A stretch of 64,000 bases of DNA. Origin: Cystobacter fuscus DSM 2262 (GTDB lineage Bacteria; Myxococcota; Myxococcia; Myxococcales; Myxococcaceae). The stretch lies in the NCBI RefSeq assembly GCF_000335475.2, contig NZ_ANAH02000014.1, forward strand, positions 310,001 through 374,000. The letters run 5' to 3'. This document shows, one piece after another, positions 37,598 through 46,377 of the stretch. Each line of letters starts with the position of its first letter. Within the stretch, counting starts at the first letter, position 1. The position numbers were made by a program, and so were the translations under genes. A model generated the notes under the pieces. That model saw only the letters and a list, made by a program, of their open reading frames with translations. It was not told the DNA's origin and did not search any database.

Positions 37598-40201
37598 TCA
37601 GCCGAGCACCTTCATGGTGCCCCGCGTCACGCCGAACTGCTCGTGCACCGCCGCGCGCCGCACCGCCTCGGCGGGGGCGCACCGGCCCGCGAGCAGCTCC
37701 TGATAGGCGGCGAGCACGCGCGCGGCCTCGGCCTGGGACTCGCGGACGAACTCGACGCGGAAGCGGCGCACGCCCCGCTCCAGCAGCCTGGGCACCAGCG
37801 AGGCCGCGCTCTGGGCCTGGGCGTTGAACACCGTGTTGCGGCAGCCCACGTCCACGATGACCGGGTGCTCCAGCCCGATGCGATCTCTCAGGGAGACCTG
37901 GTGGCGCTCGCAGGGGCGGCCACAGCTGCGGTAGTCGCGCCCGTTGGACAGGGTGTGCGAGTACACGCAGTGCTCGGTGTGGAAGGTGGCGATGTGGTGG
38001 TGCAGCGCCACGGTGAAGCGGTGCGCGGGGGCGTGCTCCAGCAGGGCGAAGAGCTGCGTCTCGTCCAGGTCGTGCGAGCACGTGAGCGTGTCCAGCCCCA
38101 GGCCGAGCAGGTGCGCCGCCGTCACCGAGTTGGTGACGTTGAGCGAGAAGTCCCCGTGCAGCACCGGGCGCGGCTGGCCAGAAGGGCGCTCGAGGAAGTG
38201 CATCATCGCGCCCCAGTGGCGCACGAGCACCGCGTCGGGCCGCAGCTTGTCCAGGCGCGCGTCGTAGCCCTCCTCGCCCGGCTTCTGCACGCGCACGGTG
38301 GCGATCGTCACGCGCAGCCCGGCCGCGCGCGCCCGCTCCACCGCCCGCTGCAGGCCCACCATCTCCATCCAATCCAGCTCCACCTCGCGCAGGCCGGCGG
38401 CGATGACCGCCTCCAACTGCGCGTCGTCGCGGCACAGGGGCAGCAGGCGCGGGCCCGCGTGGGCTCCCTCCTCCACGGCTTGTCCGGCGACGCGGGAGAG
38501 CAACGCGGTGCGCACGGACTCGAGCACTGGCGTCTGCGTCACGGTGCGCACGGGGCCCTTCTCCACGAGCGGGGTGAGCGCGGCCACCACGTCGCGGCGC
38601 AGCGCCTTGAGCTCGGAGACGGGCAGGTGCATGCCCGACGTCAGCCCGGTGAGGTCCAGGTGCGCGAGGGTGAAGGGCGTGCCGCCGCAGGCGCCCAGCT
38701 TGTCGCGCAGCAGCGCCTCGTCCAGGCCCTTGCCCTTGGAGGGCGTGAGCGGGGTGGGGCTCTCGGCGGAGACCTCGTGGCCCCAGGCGCTCGCGCGCAC
38801 GCGCAGCGGGGTGCCCTCGGCGCCGGACACCTGGAGCGTGAGGTGGACGCGGCCCTCGGGCTCGCCCTGGGCGAGCTGCGCTTCCGTGCGGCGGGCGAGG
38901 GCGGGGTCGCTGTTGAGCCACACGCGCTGGCCGGGCGCCACGCGGTTCAGGTCCGGCCCCGGGTGCCCGAAGCCGAGCACCCAGCCATTGCCGCGCCGGT
39001 CCACGCGGAAGATGGGGCCGCCCGGCTCGTGCTTGTCCTCGGGCGTGCCCGCGTCGAAGACGACGCCCATGCCCGGACGGAGCTCCACGGCGGCGGGGGT
39101 GGGCTGCTCGCCGGGGAGGGGCGAGGACACCTTGCCCTCGGGCCCCTGGGGGCGCTCTTCGCCCAGGCCGAGCGCGCCCGTCCACGGACGCTCCTCGGGG
39201 GTGACGAGCACCTCCTTGCCCGACACGGAGCGCACGCGGCCCAGGTACAGGCCCCGGTGCTTGGGAAAGCGGCCCTCGACGAGCGTCTGGTGATCCGAGC
39301 CCCCGAGAAAGCCATTGGACAGGCCGCGGCTGTACGTGAGGGACATGTCGGCCAGGTCGCTCGCGAGCTGCTTCTCGTCGGGCCGGCCCGCCACGACGCC
39401 GTCCACCCACCGCCGGTAGCCCTGCACGGTGGTGGTCACGTACTGCGCGCCCTTGAGGCGGCCCTCGATCTTCAGGCTGTGGACCCCGATGTCCACCAGG
39501 TCGGGCACGGCGCGCACGCCCGCCAGATCCTTGGGGCTGAGCAGGTAGCGCACCTCTCCCAGCTCGCGCGTCTGTCCATCCACCACCAGGTCATACGGCA
39601 TCCGGCACGACTGGGCGCACTGGCCCCGGTTGGCCGAGCGCCCGCCCCACGCCTCGCTGGTGAGGCATTGGCCGCTCCAGGACACGCACAACGCGCCGTG
39701 GATGAAGACCTCCAGCTCCATGTCCGTGTGCTCGGCCAGCCGGCGGATCTCCGCGGTGGACAGCTCGCGGGGGACGACGACCCGGGTGACGCCCAGGCCC
39801 CGGGCGAAGCGCATGCCCTCGGCGCTGGAGACGGTCATCTGCGTGGAGGCGTGCAGCTCGAGCTGGGGACAGATGGCGCGCGCGAGCAGGGCGATGGCCG
39901 GGTCCTGCACGATGAGCGCGTCCACGCCCGCCGCGGCCACGCCGCGCAGCAGCCGCTCCACCCCGGGCAGCTCGGGCTCGAAGATGAGGGTGTTGAGCGT
40001 GAGGTAGGCGCGGGCACCGGCGCGGTGGACGAGCGCCATCGTCTCCGGCAGCCGGGCGAGCGAGAAGTTGTCGGCGCGGGCCCGGGCGTTGAAGCCCTCG
40101 TCGAGTCCGAAATAGACGGCGTCCGCTCCGCTGGCGAGCGCGGCGCGCAGGGACTCGAGGTCCCCCGCGGGCGCGAGGATTTCAGGGCGTCGGGGAGGCA
40201 T
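37598..40201 (-). CDS. U32-family peptidase (RlhA/YhbU-type), with C-terminal DUF3656-like region
   Basis: 867 residues. It begins EILAPAGDLESLRAALASGA and DAVYFGLDEGFNARARADNF, typical for U32. The U32 signature EVFIHGALCVSWSGQCLTS and NRGQCAQSCRMPYDL lies near residues 160-200 and carries the conserved Cys set. A collagenase-type DUF3656 domain fills the middle. The C-terminal third repeats U32-like sequence ending in a Cys motif (YRSCGRPCERHQVSLRD), likely a further metal/Fe-S site. Characterised members modify tRNA or 23S rRNA (hydroxylation) rather than cleave protein, so RNA modification is the best guess. GAGGCCCC precedes the ATG. The aminotransferase gene is 83 bases upstream on the same strand. 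Confidence 0.92.
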   Translation of the reverse strand: MPPRRPEILAPAGDLESLRAALASGADAVYFGLDEGFNARARADNFSLARLPETMALVHRAGARAYLTLNTLIFEPELPGVERLLRGVAAAGVDALIVQDPAIALLARAICPQLELHASTQMTVSSAEGMRFARGLGVTRVVVPRELSTAEIRRLAEHTDMELEVFIHGALCVSWSGQCLTSEAWGGRSANRGQCAQSCRMPYDLVVDGQTRELGEVRYLLSPKDLAGVRAVPDLVDIGVHSLKIEGRLKGAQYVTTTVQGYRRWVDGVVAGRPDEKQLASDLADMSLTYSRGLSNGFLGGSDHQTLVEGRFPKHRGLYLGRVRSVSGKEVLVTPEERPWTGALGLGEERPQGPEGKVSSPLPGEQPTPAAVELRPGMGVVFDAGTPEDKHEPGGPIFRVDRRGNGWVLGFGHPGPDLNRVAPGQRVWLNSDPALARRTEAQLAQGEPEGRVHLTLQVSGAEGTPLRVRASAWGHEVSAESPTPLTPSKGKGLDEALLRDKLGACGGTPFTLAHLDLTGLTSGMHLPVSELKALRRDVVAALTPLVEKGPVRTVTQTPVLESVRTALLSRVAGQAVEEGAHAGPRLLPLCRDDAQLEAVIAAGLREVELDWMEMVGLQRAVERARAAGLRVTIATVRVQKPGEEGYDARLDKLRPDAVLVRHWGAMMHFLERPSGQPRPVLHGDFSLNVTNSVTAAHLLGLGLDTLTCSHDLDETQLFALLEHAPAHRFTVALHHHIATFHTEHCVYSHTLSNGRDYRSCGRPCERHQVSLRDRIGLEHPVIVDVGCRNTVFNAQAQSAASLVPRLLERGVRRFRVEFVRESQAEAARVLAAYQELLAGRCAPAEAVRRAAVHEQFGVTRGTMKVLG

Positions 40202-40284
40202 GGGGCCTCACATAACACGCGAGCCCCGCGCGGGGTTCCGATTGCGCTCCCCCGCCCCTCCCCCCGGCGAGGGAGGGCGCCGGG

Positions 40285-41484
40285 TCAGCGCGCGTGGTGC
40301 GCGTGGACGAAGGCCTCGAGCCGGTCGAAGGCGGCGGTGAGGATGTCCTCGGCGGGCAGGAACACCACGCGGAAGTGGGTGGTGCCGGGCTTCTGCCCGA
40401 AGCCGCTGCCGTGGACGAACAGCACGCCCGTCTCGCGCAAGAGGGACATGACGAAGGCCTCGTCCGACGTCACCCCGGGCAGTTGCAGCCGGGGCATGGC
40501 GTAGAAGGCGGCGGCGGGCTCCACCACGGACAGCCCGGGGATGGCGTTGATGCGGCGGACCATCAGGTCGCGGCGCCGGCGCAGCCGCGCCATCATCTCG
40601 GGGATGTGGTCCTGCGGCCCGTCGAGCGCGGGGGCGATGGCGTACTGCTGTGGCGCGGGTCCGCACAGCCGCGCGTCGGCGAGCCGTTGCACCGCGGCGC
40701 GCAGCTCCGGCATCAGGTGGGCGTTGCAGAAGACCATCCATCCCACGCGCCAACCACAGGCGAGGTAGCCCTTGGAGAGCCCATTGAAGGTCAGGATGGG
40801 CACGTCCGTGGCGAGCGACGCCGTGGCCACGTGGGGCTTGTCGTAGATGAGCTTGTCGTAGATTTCATCCGACAGGATGACGAGCCCGCGCCGCCGGGCG
40901 ATCTCCAGCAGCCCCTCGAGCACCTCGCGGTCGAGCACCGCGCCGGTGGGGTTGTTGGGATTGCAGAGGAGGAGGGCGCGCGTGTCGGGCGTGCACAGCC
41001 GATCGATCTCCTCCAGGTCCAGCGACCACCCATTCTCCTCGTCGAGCGAGTAGGGCACGCCCCGGGCGTTCAGCTTGGCCATGAGGGCGTTGTAGAGGGG
41101 GTAGCCGGGGCTGGGCAGGAGGACGCGATCGCCGGGATCGAGCAGGGCGGTGAGGGCCAGCTCCAGGGCCTCGCTGGCGCCGGTGGTGACCACGACGTCA
41201 TCGGGGGTGATGTTGGGGATGCCCCGGTTGGCGCACTCGCGGGAGATGGCCTCGCGCGCGGTGAGGATGCCCGCCGAGGGCGCGTAGCCGTTGTGGCCGT
41301 CGAGCATGGCCCGGTGCACCGCCTCGATGAGGTGCGGCGGCGTCTGGAAGTCGAACTTCAGCGGATCCCCGATGTTGAGGTAGAGGATGTGCTGGCCCTG
41401 GGTCTCCAGGCGGTGCGCCTCGGCCACGACGTTGCGGATGGCGTAGCGGACGTTCTCGATATGTCGGGCGGGGCGGACCACCAT
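40285..41484 (-). CDS. Class I aminotransferase, alanine-type (AlaA-like)
   Basis: 399 residues, fold-type I PLP enzyme. Key features: YLNIGDPLKFDFQTP at the N-terminus, TTGASEALELAL, the Asn in LLCNPNNPTGAVLD, DEIYDKLIYD, and the PLP-binding Lys in NGLSKGYLACGWRVGWM. The arginine near RVVFLP binds substrate carboxylate. Sequence style fits the AlaA/alanine-synthesising transaminase group (pyruvate plus glutamate to alanine). A strong GGAGG lies before the ATG. Upstream is a divergent acyl-CoA dehydrogenase-like gene. Confidence 0.92.
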   Translation of the reverse strand: MVVRPARHIENVRYAIRNVVAEAHRLETQGQHILYLNIGDPLKFDFQTPPHLIEAVHRAMLDGHNGYAPSAGILTAREAISRECANRGIPNITPDDVVVTTGASEALELALTALLDPGDRVLLPSPGYPLYNALMAKLNARGVPYSLDEENGWSLDLEEIDRLCTPDTRALLLCNPNNPTGAVLDREVLEGLLEIARRRGLVILSDEIYDKLIYDKPHVATASLATDVPILTFNGLSKGYLACGWRVGWMVFCNAHLMPELRAAVQRLADARLCGPAPQQYAIAPALDGPQDHIPEMMARLRRRRDLMVRRINAIPGLSVVEPAAAFYAMPRLQLPGVTSDEAFVMSLLRETGVLFVHGSGFGQKPGTTHFRVVFLPAEDILTAAFDRLEAFVHAHHAR

Positions 41485-41694
41485 GTGAAGCCTCCTGCGT
41501 GCGCGGGGCTTCTACACCCGCGGGTGAGCGCCTCATAGCTGGGAAACGGCGCGGCTTTCCTCCTCTTCCCGCCGCCCGGTTTTCTCAACTCTCGAGATGT
41601 GCGCCCTGTCGTCCAGGGCTCATCCGTGCATGGTAGGCTGTTGAATGTCAAACGACCGCCGCGGTCACCGCACCGGCGAGAGAGGAGACGAGAG

Positions 41695-43104
41695 ATGAGC
41701 AACAAGAAGACGTGGGGGGGTGAGGAGTTCTGGGGTCTGGGATTCGAGTTCGATCCTCAATGGATCCTGACCGATGAGCAGAAGCAACTCCAGGCCACGC
41801 TGATCGAGCTCTGCCGGACCACGTTGCGTGCGAATGCGGTGGAGAGCGATGCGCAGCTCGTCTATCCGCGCAAGAACCTCCAGGAGTTGGCGAAGCTCGG
41901 CCTGCTCGGCCTGCTGGTGCCGAAAGAATTGGGAGGCATGGGGCAGAACCACGTCTGTGCCGCCATGGTCGTCGAGACCCTCGCGCGCTACGGCTGTGCG
42001 AGCACCGCCATGTGTTACACCATGCACCTGGGGGCGGTCGCCGCCGGTCTCCTCCGCCATCACGACAGCCCGGTCCTGCAGGACATCTTCAAGCGCATCG
42101 ACAAGGACTGTCTCATCGGTACGCTGTCCTATTCCGACCCCGAAACCGGCTCGCACTTCTGGTATCCGGTCTCGTCGGGTGCCGAGGAGACGCCCAATGG
42201 CTGGCGCGTGCGCAAGAAGGCTTCCTGGACGACCTCGGGGGGCTTCGCGGACTGGTACATCGTGCAGACCACCAGCCCCAACTTCGGCGGCAACTACGCC
42301 AACCTCTCCTGCTTCCTCATCCTGGCCGACGAGGTGAAGTCCGATCCCGCCAACTGGAACGGCCTGGGTCTGCGTGGCAATCAGTCCGGCCCCATCGAGA
42401 TCGACAACGTGGAGATTCCCAGGAACCGGCTGGTGGGCCCGGTGGGGGACGGCGCGACGTCCAATGACGAGTGTGTCGATCCCTTCTTCCTGCTGTGTTC
42501 GTCCGCCTGCTGGAATGGCATCGCGATGGGAATGATCGACATCGCGAAGAACCACACGACCCGAAAGACCCACGTCGACGTGGGCATGCGCGTCGCCGAC
42601 TACCCGACCATCCAGGACTACGTCGGCGAGTGCATCATGGACACCAATGCCGCGCGCGCCTTGGACTATCAGATGGGCCAGGCGATGGACGCGGCCACGA
42701 ACAACTGTGACTGGTCCCTGCACAAGGATCCGGCCGCCGTGCCCCGTGCCCAGTATCTACATTGGATGTGGCAGGTGAAGTTCATCGCCGCGAAGAACGT
42801 CGCGCACGTGTCGGACAAGATGCTGCATGCCTGTGGTGGCACGGGCTACAAGCCGGCGCTCGGCATCGAGCGCTATCTGCGCGACGCCAAGGCGGGCTGG
42901 GTCATGGGCCCGACGAACGAGGTGCTGCGTCAATTCGTTGGCAAGATGGCCCTGCTCGGCACGCAGTCGCTCGACTACTGGAACCAGTCGCTCAACGAGC
43001 GCGTGCTGAACAACGAGCTGAAGAAGCTCGACGCCGACGGCAAGCGTCAGCTCGCCGAGAAGCTGCTCGCCGAGGCCAACGGAAAGAGGGTCTCGGTCGC
43101 TTGA
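41695..43104 (+). CDS. Acyl-CoA dehydrogenase-like flavoprotein
   Basis: 469 residues from the ATG at 41695, preceded by GAGAGGAGACGAG. The fold of acyl-CoA dehydrogenases is clear: an N-terminal helical domain (LAKLGLLGLLVPKELGGMG), a middle beta domain (LSYSDPETGSHF, RVRKKASWTTSGGFADWYIV) and a C-terminal helical domain with LHACGGTGYKPALGIERYLR. At the usual YEGTxEIQ site the sequence is MGPTNEVLRQ, so the Glu acting as base in short/medium-chain enzymes is replaced by Gly. Either another residue serves, as in isovaleryl-type enzymes, or the enzyme does different chemistry. The substrate is unknown. Confidence 0.85.
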   Translation: MSNKKTWGGEEFWGLGFEFDPQWILTDEQKQLQATLIELCRTTLRANAVESDAQLVYPRKNLQELAKLGLLGLLVPKELGGMGQNHVCAAMVVETLARYGCASTAMCYTMHLGAVAAGLLRHHDSPVLQDIFKRIDKDCLIGTLSYSDPETGSHFWYPVSSGAEETPNGWRVRKKASWTTSGGFADWYIVQTTSPNFGGNYANLSCFLILADEVKSDPANWNGLGLRGNQSGPIEIDNVEIPRNRLVGPVGDGATSNDECVDPFFLLCSSACWNGIAMGMIDIAKNHTTRKTHVDVGMRVADYPTIQDYVGECIMDTNAARALDYQMGQAMDAATNNCDWSLHKDPAAVPRAQYLHWMWQVKFIAAKNVAHVSDKMLHACGGTGYKPALGIERYLRDAKAGWVMGPTNEVLRQFVGKMALLGTQSLDYWNQSLNERVLNNELKKLDADGKRQLAEKLLAEANGKRVSVA

Positions 43105-43209
43105 GCACGTGAGGTGCGGGGGCTACTCGTCGAAGATGCGGATTCATGGTTGATGGGGCCTGGTTCGCCGGTATTCCGGCGGGCCGAGCCGTCATGAGGA
43201 GGTAGGACC

Positions 43210-44337
43210 ATGTTCAGGAAGGCCGTCCTGCGGTGCCTGCTGTTGCTCCTGAGCGCCTGTGGGGGAGGGCGCACGCTCACGGGTCCCGGCTCACCCCCGG
43301 ATGCGCGCGACGACGGCTGGGCCGTGGCGGCACTGGAAGAAGAGGGCGTGCGGCGCTCGTGGTTGGAGTGGCTGGAGCACGACGTGGCGGAAGGCAGACA
43401 GGAGGAGCCGGATGCGGTGCTCATCGCCCGTCATGGCCGGCTCATCTACGAGCGCTACGGGAACGACTTCGCGCGCGAGAACGTGCATGATCTTCGCTCG
43501 GCCACCAAGAGCGTCACCTCGCTGCTGGTGGGCATGGCCCACGAGCGGGGTCTCCTGCCGGATTTGGATGTGCCTGTTCTGTCGTTCCTTCCAGACCTCG
43601 TCCCCGTGCGCAACCCAGACCCACGCAAGGAACGCATGACGCTGCGCCACCTGCTCGAGATGCGCACGGGTCTGGCGTGCGACGACTGGGATGCGAGTTC
43701 GCCTGGGAATGAAGAGAAGATGTATCGCGCGGACGACTGGGCCTGCTTCATGGTGGACGTCCCCATGAAGGAGGAGCCGGGCAGCGTGGCGCGCTACTGC
43801 ACGGGGGGAGTGGTCCTGCTGGGCGCGGTCCTGGAACGTGCGAGTGGCATGTCCATCCCGGAACTCTCCCGTCAGTGGCTCTTCCACCCGTTGGGAGTGG
43901 CGGACTTCGAGTGGCAGCCGGCGGGCCGGCGGGGGACGGATACGGGCGGGCACCTGCGGTTGCGTCCGCGCGACTTCCTGAAACTGGGCCAGGTGTTCCT
44001 CGACGGCGGGACGTGGCACGGCGAGCGTCTGGTTTCCGAGGCGTGGGTGTCCGAGTCAGGCCAACCACACAGCACGCTGGGCGACGCTCGCTACGCACGG
44101 TTGTGGTGGAGCACCCGCTTCACCCTCCAGGATATCCCGGTGGAGGTGACGTTCGCGCGCGGCACGGGGGGCCAGTACCTCTTCGTGGCGCCCTCGCTTG
44201 GCCTCACCGCCGCCTTCAACACCAGCCATTACGACAATTCCGGTTCGGTGCTGCCGCTCGCCTTGTTTGGACAGTACGTCCTGCCGGCGGCGCTTGGCTT
44301 CGAACGGGCGGGGCCGGCCAGTGCCCGCTCGCGGTAG
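43210..44337 (+). CDS. Serine hydrolase, beta-lactamase/class C fold, lipoprotein
   Basis: 375 residues. The signal ends in LLLLLSACGG, a lipobox. The catalytic SxxK is Ser97-Ala-Thr-Lys100 in LRSATKSVTSLLVG. The second motif is Tyr-Cys-Thr in VARYCTGGVVLLGAVLE, in place of Y-x-N. A HTG-like element near FARGTGGQYLFVAPSLG gives the third motif. Family members are esterases, D-aminopeptidases or beta-lactam-interacting enzymes; real beta-lactamase activity should not be assumed. It is likely membrane-anchored and acts in the periplasm. GAGGTAGG precedes the ATG at 43210. Confidence 0.88.
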   Translation: MFRKAVLRCLLLLLSACGGGRTLTGPGSPPDARDDGWAVAALEEEGVRRSWLEWLEHDVAEGRQEEPDAVLIARHGRLIYERYGNDFARENVHDLRSATKSVTSLLVGMAHERGLLPDLDVPVLSFLPDLVPVRNPDPRKERMTLRHLLEMRTGLACDDWDASSPGNEEKMYRADDWACFMVDVPMKEEPGSVARYCTGGVVLLGAVLERASGMSIPELSRQWLFHPLGVADFEWQPAGRRGTDTGGHLRLRPRDFLKLGQVFLDGGTWHGERLVSEAWVSESGQPHSTLGDARYARLWWSTRFTLQDIPVEVTFARGTGGQYLFVAPSLGLTAAFNTSHYDNSGSVLPLALFGQYVLPAALGFERAGPASARSR

Positions 44338-44403
44338 GCAGTCCGGGAGGCCTTGAAAAAGGGATGGCGGCAGAAGTTCGACGCCAGCGGGGAGCGCCCG
44401 ATT

Positions 44404-44784
44404 TCAATCCTCCGGGTCGTCCACGTAGCTCAGCGCCGTCTCGGCTTGCTCCCGGTAGAGGGGAACGACTTCCACGGCCAACACGCCTTCCAGCACGGCT
44501 CTCGCTCCAGCCACGTCACCCGCCTTCTTGCGGCGGGCGGAATCGACGAGTGCCCGAGATAGCCGTCGGCTTCCCTCGAATATCCGGTGGCGCATCTCTC
44601 GCACGAGCGATTCCGCTCCAGAAGGAGTGCGCAACGCGCTTTCCGCGTCGTCATCGCCAACAGCGACCTCCCGCGCCACTCGACGGCAGAGGTCGCGGAC
44701 ATTGGGGTCGAGTGGTAGCTGCTCGTTCCGCTCGAGCCTGGCATACAAATCAAGCAGCCTGTCCCAATCGTGGGTTTCATCCAT
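44404..44784 (-). CDS. DUSAM-domain protein
   Basis: 126 residues from the ATG at 44784, with GAGGTG before it. The whole protein fits the myxobacterial DUSAM domain (TIGR02267 type): DWDRLLDLYARLERNEQLPL, DLCRRVAREVAVGDDDAESA, SRRLSRALVDSARRKKAGDV and VEVVPLYREQAETALSYVDD. The domain is restricted to myxobacteria, is helical, and has no known biochemical role. It starts eight bases after the stop of the interrupted Cys-rich lipoprotein gene on the same strand, making a secreted-protein plus small cytosolic protein pair like the one at 8.8-10 kb. An immunity-like role is only a guess. Confidence 0.85.
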   Translation of the reverse strand: MDETHDWDRLLDLYARLERNEQLPLDPNVRDLCRRVAREVAVGDDDAESALRTPSGAESLVREMRHRIFEGSRRLSRALVDSARRKKAGDVAGARAVLEGVLAVEVVPLYREQAETALSYVDDPED

Positions 44785-44792
44785 TTTCCGTG

Positions 44793-45221
44793 TCACCTCA
44801 CTTTTTGCCGACACATGTGGAAGGGCCATTGGCGTTGTCCCTCGCACCACCGGAAACAGTCGTCGCAGGGGCCAATCCAGCGCGGTTTCTTCTGATCCCT
44901 GCACTGGACGTAGGTGTCTCGGCAGTGCTCTCGCCATCCCTCGTCGGGATCTTCTGCCTCTTCCCACTCACCAATTCCTTCGTCCGTCCTTCGTTGTAGA
45001 GCGATGTCGATCGTTGCCCCAGCCAAGACCGCCTGTTCGATGTCCGACCTGGTGGCACCGCAAGCTCCCACAGGGTCATAGGGATGTTTCTTGATACAAC
45101 AGGTCATCGTCTGGTCACCGGGTCAGCAGTCGCTCGGACTCATGGCCGCGGACCCCGCCGAACAGCCCGTTGCGCTTGCACTCCACAGAGCAATGACACC
45201 GAGGCGCAATGCATGACGCAT
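44793..45221 (-). pseudogene. Cys-rich lipoprotein gene interrupted by an in-frame TGA
   Basis: From ATG 45221 a lipoprotein start (RHALRLGVIALWSASATGC) runs to Cys32, then a TGA at 45125-45123. The same frame continues without shift to 44793 as a sensible Cys-rich domain: MTCCIKKHPYDPVGACGATR and, near the end, RWIGPCDDCFRWCEGQRQWP. The signal and domain belong together, so a nonsense mutation or sequence error is likely. Alternatively the ATG at 45107 starts a 104-aa cytosolic form. The Cys-rich ending resembles small toxin-like modules of myxobacterial lipoproteins. It is followed after eight bases by the DUSAM gene. Confidence 0.6.
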
Positions 45222-45416
45222 GTGCTTGATGTGCTGGGTGGAAAGGTGCATATGAATCCCAAAGGGCGTGCGGTCTCTAGTTCCTACTCTCAAACGTCGC
45301 ATACCGTGGAAACGGCTCGATGGACGGTCCTTGCTCCTCCGTCGGGTTTTCAGTGTCTGCTGCCTGGGTAACCTGTTGATCGGAGCGGAGAGTTTAACCC
45401 TTTTTGCATGTACTTC

Positions 45417-45447
45417 TTGACACTGGTCCCATCAAGTTCCCTATATG
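45417..45447 (+). promoter_or_regulatory. Candidate sigma-70 promoter of the tandem-domain gene
   Basis: A perfect -35 TTGACA (45417-45422), a 19-base spacer and TATATG (45442-45447). The expected start of transcription near 45454 lies only a few bases before the likely ATGs at 45458 and 45473. The spacer is slightly long. Confidence 0.4.
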
Positions 45448-45457
45448 GAAATCCTAC

Positions 45458-46189
45458 ATGGGTTTTGTGGACATGACAACAATGAGCCGCGATGTGGACA
45501 GGATGGTGGGAGCTATTCGTAAGGCCCAGGACCGCCTTGGTGCCTCACCCGAACTCGTCGAGGCCCTCCGTCCTACCTTGAATGTCTCTTACTTCCTGCT
45601 CGATGGGCATGGGCAGAACTTCGAGGATTACCTCGCTGCATTCACAGACACCTCTCTTCCCTCCCTTGGCTCCTTCCCCAGCCGGGAAGAGTTCGACGCC
45701 TGGTTGAAGACTCATTTCGAGCCTCCTCCGAGCGGGTCTCTGCGGATCGCGGAAGAGCGCTATACCCTTGGCTACTCCCGCGCGAGTGGACAACCCCTGC
45801 TGTTGCGGCTTCCTCCCGTTGAAGACCTGCGGAGACCGGGTGGAGAGGAGGGGCGGGAGGGGCTCTGGCGTGCGCTCGATGAGGCTCATTCCGTACTCAG
45901 CTCTTCACCGGATGATCTGGAAGGGCTCCACTCCGCCGCGCTGGCCCTTCACTTCGTCCGCGAGGCGGGCTGCGCGCGGGACTTTGCCTGGTTCCTGGCA
46001 CACCTCGACGCGCCTCTGCCTCCCCTCTGCTCCTTCGCCACACGTGAAGAGGCGGAATCATGGCTGGCAAAGCATCCACGTCCTCCCCATGGCGCCTCTG
46101 TGCAGGTAGGTGGGGAATTGCTCACCGTTGGTTACCAGCGCGAGCGCGACCAGCGATTGCTGGTGCGCTTTCCCTGGGATGGAGAGTGA
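45458..46189 (+). CDS. Hypothetical protein with a tandem-duplicated domain
   Basis: About 243 residues from ATG 45458 (45473 is equally possible; neither has a good ribosome site). The protein contains two copies of a roughly 65-residue unit. Copy one runs DTSLPSLGSFPSREEFDAWL to YTLGYSRASGQPLLLRLPP; copy two runs DAPLPPLCSFATREEAESWL to LTVGYQRERDQRLLVRFPW. Each pairs a helix with a beta hairpin. There is no signal peptide, membrane segment or known motif. It stands in the accessory stretch between the DUSAM pair and the Kelch lipoprotein. Function unknown. Confidence 0.72.
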   Translation: MGFVDMTTMSRDVDRMVGAIRKAQDRLGASPELVEALRPTLNVSYFLLDGHGQNFEDYLAAFTDTSLPSLGSFPSREEFDAWLKTHFEPPPSGSLRIAEERYTLGYSRASGQPLLLRLPPVEDLRRPGGEEGREGLWRALDEAHSVLSSSPDDLEGLHSAALALHFVREAGCARDFAWFLAHLDAPLPPLCSFATREEAESWLAKHPRPPHGASVQVGGELLTVGYQRERDQRLLVRFPWDGE

Positions 46190-46377
46190 AATGAAGTGAA
46201 GGACGAAGAATTCGATATCATTGGTGGTTCATCGCAACGTTTGTAGGCCCACGAACTCTGTAACTTTGCAGCAGCGCCATGGTTTGGGTTCGGTTGCATG
46301 CCTTTACCCCCGCTTCCAACCCCCTGATGGTAAGCCTGCTTTGCCTCGGAAAGACGAGGCGAAAGGATGCCGAACGC

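Noticed and set aside
37643-40504. 953-codon open frame opposite the U32 peptidase
   Set aside because: Shadow frame with low-complexity His/Arg/Gly translation and no ribosome site; the U32 gene explains the DNA.
41695-44337. A secondary-metabolite cluster around the acyl-CoA dehydrogenase-like gene
   Set aside because: No ketosynthase, adenylation or carrier-protein domains are nearby; neighbours are unrelated single genes.
45123-45125. TGA read as selenocysteine in the Cys-rich lipoprotein
   Set aside because: No SECIS-like hairpin is evident just downstream, and the residue follows the lipobox region rather than an active-site motif; a nonsense change or error is simpler.
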